A stretch of DNA of 64,000 nt, taken from contig NZ_JADPSA010000022.1 of the NCBI RefSeq assembly GCF_017347085.1, forward strand, positions 124,001 through 188,000, read 5' to 3'. Position numbers and translations under genes: made by a program. The DNA is from Nesterenkonia sp. E16_10. Its GTDB lineage: Bacteria; Actinomycetota; Actinomycetes; Actinomycetales; Micrococcaceae. A model generated the notes under the pieces. The model did no database searches and was not told the origin of the DNA. It saw nothing but the letters and a program-made list of their open reading frames with translations. Positions 60,682 to 64,000 of the stretch are shown here, one piece after another (positions within the stretch are counted from its first letter, which is position 1; each line of letters starts with the position of its first letter).

Positions 60682-61794
60682 TCACTCGGAGACGGTGATC
60701 GCGGAGAGGGACTCCATGGCTCCGTCACGCAGTTCATCCGAGATCGGAGCGTTGCCGGCTGCACCTTCGGCGGTGGCCTGGCCGTCTTCGGAGATGACGT
60801 ACTCACCAAAGGCGAGCGCCAGGTCAGCGGTCTCCTGGTCGGGGTACTCGTTGCAGAAGATGTGGTAGCTCACCAGGACCACCGGGTAGGCGCCGGACTC
60901 TTCGGTGCGCCGATCCAGCTCATAGGCCATGTTGTTCGACGCCTGACCCTCGACCGGAGTCGATGAGGCCACTGCCTGGGAGGCAGCCTCTGGGGAGTAC
61001 TCGACGTACTCTTCGCCGACCTGCACGGCGACAGTGGTCAGGTCACCGATCTGGGAGGCGTCGGCATAGGTGATGGCGCCGTCGGTCTCTGAGGTCAGAC
61101 CGACCACGCCGGAGGTCTGCTGGGCAGACTCTGCGGCGATCTCGCCGGGCCACTCACCGGAGACCTCGTAGTCCCAGACGTCCGAGGCGGTCGCGAGGTA
61201 GTCCACGAAGTTCTCGGTGGTTCCCGAGTCATCTGCGCGGTGCACCACGGAGATCGGGGTGGAGGGCAGCTCCATGTCGGGGTTGTGCTCGGCGATGGCC
61301 TCGTCGTCCCAGCTGGAGACCTCACCGGCGAAGATCGAAGCGATCGTGTCCGCGTCGAGGTTCAGGGTCTCGTCGATGCCTTCGACGTTGAATGCCACGG
61401 CGACGGGGGAGATGTAGGAGGGGATGTGGAAGGCGCCTTCGGGGCCGCAGATCTCCTGGGTGGACTCCCACTCCTCGTCGCTCATCGCGGCGTCGGAGCC
61501 GGCGAAGTCGTACTCGCCGCCGAGGAATCCGTCGCGGCCGCCGCCGGAGCCGACCGAGGCGTAGTTGACCTGAGCGTTGGGGGCCACGGAGGTGAAGCCG
61601 TCGGTCCACGCGGTCATCGCTGCCTCCTGCGAGGATGCGCCGCCACCCACAAGGGTGCCGGCGACATCGCTGCTGGATCCGTTCTCGCCGCTGTCTGTGT
61701 CGCCCCCAGCATCGGGGTTGTTGGACTCGCCGCAGCCCACCAGGGCAAGGGTTGATACGGACAGGATGGCCGCTGCGCGACCGAAGCTCTTCAT
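60682..61794 (-). CDS. pstS: Phosphate-binding lipoprotein
   Basis: About 370 residues. Lipobox TLALVGCGES, then a Gly/Ser/Asp linker and the PstS fold: GTLVGGGASSQEAAMTAW, NYASVGSGGGRDGFLGGEYDFAGSDAAMSDEEW, VAVAFNVEGIDETLNLD and SVVHRADDSGTTENFVDYL, which contain the phosphate-coordinating Ser, Asp, Arg and Thr. Start at ATG 61794 or GTG 61800 (GAGG 10 bases before the GTG). Preceded by a PHO-box array. Confidence 0.96.
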   Translation of the reverse strand: MKSFGRAAAILSVSTLALVGCGESNNPDAGGDTDSGENGSSSDVAGTLVGGGASSQEAAMTAWTDGFTSVAPNAQVNYASVGSGGGRDGFLGGEYDFAGSDAAMSDEEWESTQEICGPEGAFHIPSYISPVAVAFNVEGIDETLNLDADTIASIFAGEVSSWDDEAIAEHNPDMELPSTPISVVHRADDSGTTENFVDYLATASDVWDYEVSGEWPGEIAAESAQQTSGVVGLTSETDGAITYADASQIGDLTTVAVQVGEEYVEYSPEAASQAVASSTPVEGQASNNMAYELDRRTEESGAYPVVLVSYHIFCNEYPDQETADLALAFGEYVISEDGQATAEGAAGNAPISDELRDGAMESLSAITVSE

Positions 61795-61915
61795 CTTCAC
61801 GTTATTAGTGCCTCTCTGAGTGATTCATCAAAGCGCGCGGAAGCGCCATGCCTTAAGACGTATGAGATTTGCCGTGGGTGCGTCCGGCGAACCTCGCATC
61901 ACACTAGGCACCACA

Positions 61916-61977
61916 GGTGACCCTGGACCGCTGAACAGGTGACTGTGGCACTCACTTAAGGTGAACGCTTGGTGAAC
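61916..61977 (-). promoter_or_regulatory. PHO-box array upstream of pstS
   Basis: On the plus strand GGTGACC (61916), GGTGACT (61938), GGTGAAC (61960) and GGTGAAC (61971) start at multiples of 11 bases from each other; two intervening positions are degenerate. Read on the minus strand the last two are GTTCACC-AAGC-GTTCACC. This is the 11-nt direct-repeat PHO box bound by actinobacterial PhoP. It lies 115-180 bases from the pstS start. Confidence 0.8.
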
Positions 61978-62062
61978 TGGTGTGCCGTGCTGGTGTGTCC
62001 GATGACATAGCAGCGAACCGCCAGGTGTGAGGCACCTCGTATCCCCGTAGGTGTGTGCCGCC

Positions 62063-62068
62063 TAGACT
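62063..62068 (+). promoter_or_regulatory. Candidate -10 element for a leaderless transcript
   Basis: TAGACT ends six bases before the GTG at 62075, so transcription would begin at or next to the start codon. No ribosome binding site precedes that GTG. No good -35 was found. Confidence 0.4.
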
Positions 62069-62074
62069 CGTGGG

Positions 62075-63220
62075 GTGACGACCGAGCGCTCCACTTCCCG
62101 CCCGCTGGACCGGGCGCGCCGCTTCACCCGACGCCGAGTCCGGGTCGGGGTCCGCAGGATGCGACGCTCGGTGATTCCTGCGCTGCAGATGACCGTGGCC
62201 GGCGTGGGCGCCTACACGATCGCAGAGCGGGTGCTGGGCCACGATGATCCGCTCTTCGCCGCCATCGCCGCGCTGATCGCGCTGGGCTTCACCAAGGAAC
62301 CCCGGATGCGCAAGGTGCTCGAGGTCAGCGTGGGCTGCACCCTGGGCATCCTGATCGGCGACCTGCTGCTGCATCAGCTCGGCTCCAACCTGGGCACCGC
62401 CGCGCTGGTGCTGTTCCTGTCCATCATGTTGGCCCGCTTCCTGGACTCCGGGCCGGTGCTGGCGATGCAGATGGGGCTGCAGGCGCTGCTGGTGGTGCTG
62501 ATCCCGCCCCCGGAGGCCGCCGCGCTCGGGCCGTTCACGCGCAGCCTGGACGCCATCGTCGGCGGCGCGTTCGCCATGGTGATCACGCTGCTGACCCCGA
62601 AGGATCCGCGCCGCGAGCCGATCGCTGAGCTCAAGAGCGTGGTGGACGCGATGACCGCCTCGCTGCGCGACGTCGCCGAAGCGGTGCGGAACTCGGATTC
62701 CCGCCAGGCCTGGCACTCGCTGATCCGCTGCCGCGGCCTGCAGCCGCAGATCGACGAGCTGCGCAGTGCGGTGAGCTCCGCCAAGGAGCTCACCGTCTTC
62801 TCCCCCGCCTACCGCAAGCACCGCCACTACGTCCGGCATATGGCCGAGGTCGCGGACCAGGTGGACCTCTCGGTGCGCAGCATGCGCGTGGTGGCGCGCC
62901 GGATCATCAGCACCGTGGACCACGCCAGCCTCAGCGACGAGGCGGTGGAGAACCTCGCGGCGGTGTTGGACGAGTTCGCCGAATGTTCGCTGCTGCTCTC
63001 CCAGGCGGTCTCGGAACCCGGCTCGGCCTACACGCGTCGGATGGACACCGCCCAGGAGGCGCTCTCCCTGCTGGCCCAGAGGCTGCACCCGAAGTCCCTG
63101 GGGATCGGGACGCTGGAGGGCGAGACGGTGGTGCTGCTGCTGCGCACCCTGGTGGTGGACATGCTGCAGGCCGCCGGGTCCAGCCACGAGGATGCTCGGG
63201 AACAGCTCCCTGAGCTCTGA
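62075..63220 (+). CDS. FUSC/aromatic-acid-exporter-like membrane protein
   Basis: 381 residues. An Arg-rich N-terminus, then six hydrophobic helices within ~35-170 (PALQMTVAGVGAYTIAERVLG, DPLFAAIAALIALGFT, VLEVSVGCTLGILIGDLLL, ALVLFLSIMLARFL, LAMQMGLQALLVVLIPPP and SLDAIVGGAFAMVITLL) and a ~210-residue helical cytosolic domain. This is the layout of FUSC/ArAE half-transporters. Divergent from pstS with a shared upstream region. Substrate unknown. Confidence 0.75.
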   Translation: MTTERSTSRPLDRARRFTRRRVRVGVRRMRRSVIPALQMTVAGVGAYTIAERVLGHDDPLFAAIAALIALGFTKEPRMRKVLEVSVGCTLGILIGDLLLHQLGSNLGTAALVLFLSIMLARFLDSGPVLAMQMGLQALLVVLIPPPEAAALGPFTRSLDAIVGGAFAMVITLLTPKDPRREPIAELKSVVDAMTASLRDVAEAVRNSDSRQAWHSLIRCRGLQPQIDELRSAVSSAKELTVFSPAYRKHRHYVRHMAEVADQVDLSVRSMRVVARRIISTVDHASLSDEAVENLAAVLDEFAECSLLLSQAVSEPGSAYTRRMDTAQEALSLLAQRLHPKSLGIGTLEGETVVLLLRTLVVDMLQAAGSSHEDAREQLPEL

Positions 63221-63292
63221 GGCGCCGGGCGCCGATCAAGTGCCGCAGCGCTGGGCGCTGAGTTCGCAGCGCTGAGCGGAGAGCTCTGGTGG

Positions 63293-63326
63293 TCAGAGCA
63301 TGGAGATCAGAGCATGGAGATCAGAG
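63293..63326. repeat. 14-base tandem repeat near the acetyltransferase stop
   Basis: TCAGAGCATGGAGA occurs twice in tandem (63293-63306, 63307-63320) and a third partial copy forms the acetyltransferase stop codon region. Confidence 0.7.
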
Positions 63327-63827
63327 CTGCAGGATCATCCTGGTGTTGCCCAAGGTGTTGGGCTTGACCCGGGCGAGGTCGAGGAACTCCGCGACGCCTT
63401 CATCGGGTGAGCGCAGCAGCTCGGTGTAGACCTCCGGGTCCACCGCGGCCTGGTCATCCATGATCCCGAAACCATGTCGGGTGAAGAACTCCACCTCGAA
63501 GGTCAGACAGAACACTCGACTCACGCCGAGGGTCTGGGCTCGCGCGGTGAGCTCCTTGAGCAGCCCGGATCCCACGCCGTGTCCGCGCCAACGGGAATCG
63601 GTGGCCAGGGTGCGCACCTCGGCGAGGTCCTTCCACATCACATGCAGGGCTCCGAAACCGATCAGGCTGCCGTCCTGAGCCTCAGCCACGACGAATTCCT
63701 GGATCGCCTCGTAGTAGGCGACGGCCTCCTTGGGCACCAGCACGCGCTGATCGACCAGGGGTTCCGCCATGCCCATGATGGCGGCGACATCGGCGGTACG
63801 CGCTGGCCTGATGATGAAGGAACCCAT
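63321..63827 (-). CDS. GNAT acetyltransferase, short ArgA (N-acetylglutamate synthase) type
   Basis: 168 residues from the ATG at 63827 (a GTG at 63833 is possible). GNAT motif A reads VRTLATDSRWRGHGVGSGLLKEL with the Q/RxxGxG/A pyrophosphate loop. The N-terminal FIIRPARTADVAAIMGMAEPLVDQRVLVPK and the RVFCLTFEVEFFTRHGF segment match the short actinobacterial amino-acid N-acetyltransferases that start arginine synthesis. Assignment by pattern. Confidence 0.78.
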   Translation of the reverse strand: MGSFIIRPARTADVAAIMGMAEPLVDQRVLVPKEAVAYYEAIQEFVVAEAQDGSLIGFGALHVMWKDLAEVRTLATDSRWRGHGVGSGLLKELTARAQTLGVSRVFCLTFEVEFFTRHGFGIMDDQAAVDPEVYTELLRSPDEGVAEFLDLARVKPNTLGNTRMILQL

Positions 63828-63895
63828 CGGCACAGTCTATGCGTCGACGTCACCTGGTCAGGGCGACGCCGGCGCGGCCGGTGGACCTGGTGGGA

Positions 63896-64000
63896 TCAGC
63901 CCTCGTTCAGGCTGAAGTCATGCGGCTCCGACCGGACGCCGCTGAGGCTCACGGTCAGCTCATAGCGGCCTGGATTCAGCGCGGCGGGCTCGGCGCAGTC
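63896..64000 (-). CDS. C-terminal end of a gene cut by the right edge
   Basis: 34 codons before a TGA, reading on the minus strand and open to the window edge. The end NPGRYELTVSLSG, then EPHDFSLNEG, looks like a final beta-strand pair of a secreted or surface beta-sandwich domain. Too short to name. Confidence 0.5.
   Translation of the reverse strand, partial: DCAEPAALNPGRYELTVSLSGVRSEPHDFSLNEG

Overview
The window is high-GC DNA with the gene style of a Gram-positive actinobacterium, probably Micrococcaceae (Nesterenkonia/Arthrobacter-like). Supporting signs are GTG starts with purine-rich ribosome binding sites, many ATGA/GTGA stop-start overlaps, three tRNA genes without an encoded CCA, GTTCACC-type PHO boxes and a BCCT osmolyte carrier. 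The genus is an inference from gene content. No CRISPR array, rRNA, insertion sequence or prophage was seen.

Layout. 1-2.8 kb: end of an exonuclease III gene, a DUF4282 membrane protein, and an ECF sigma factor with a very short anti-sigma-like partner. 3.1-11.9 kb: the most distinctive locus. It holds a 1355-residue single-module membrane NRPS of the epsilon-poly-L-lysine synthetase (Pls) type, a private DapA, a membrane acyltransferase-like protein overlapping dapA by ATGA, a small protein, a phosphopantetheinyl transferase and an M1 zinc peptidase. Together these could supply precursor, activate the carrier domain, polymerise, and modify or export and trim a poly(amino acid). The hand-read adenylation code, DAESIGTVVK, resembles lysine codes. 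A perfect TGTGA-N6-TCACA site lies upstream of pls.

12-23.2 kb: a secreted alpha/beta hydrolase, a sensor-like LuxR regulator divergent from formaldehyde dehydrogenase, and a catabolic locus (FAD/Fe-S dehydrogenase, GMC oxidoreductase with its subunit 3, IclR regulator, SDR, quinol monooxygenase). 23.2-25.1 kb: about 1 kb with no convincing genes, then a tRNA operon Glu-Asp-Phe on the minus strand. 25.2-33 kb: a small metallopeptidase, an NlpC/P60 wall hydrolase with an Ala/Glu-rich repeat, a tandem universal stress protein, a glycerophosphodiesterase, an EcsC-like protein and a secreted phosphatase/nuclease-fold protein. 33.4-37.3 kb: BCCT carrier, aldo/keto reductase, small membrane protein.

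37.3-44.4 kb: two acetate/monocarboxylate-type sodium symporter operons on either side of a LytS/LytTR-like two-component system, with a candidate LytTR direct repeat and a CRP-like site between them. 44.5-54.5 kb: epimerase, CBS protein, a four-gene BMP/nucleoside-type ABC uptake operon, an MFS carrier and a low-complexity membrane protein. 54.6-64 kb: a hypothetical protein, tRNA-Lys, a candidate structured RNA, a DUF47-Pit phosphate pair facing a pstSCAB operon whose upstream region carries an 11-nt-phased PHO-box array, a FUSC-type membrane protein, a GNAT acetyltransferase, and the end of a gene cut by the right edge.
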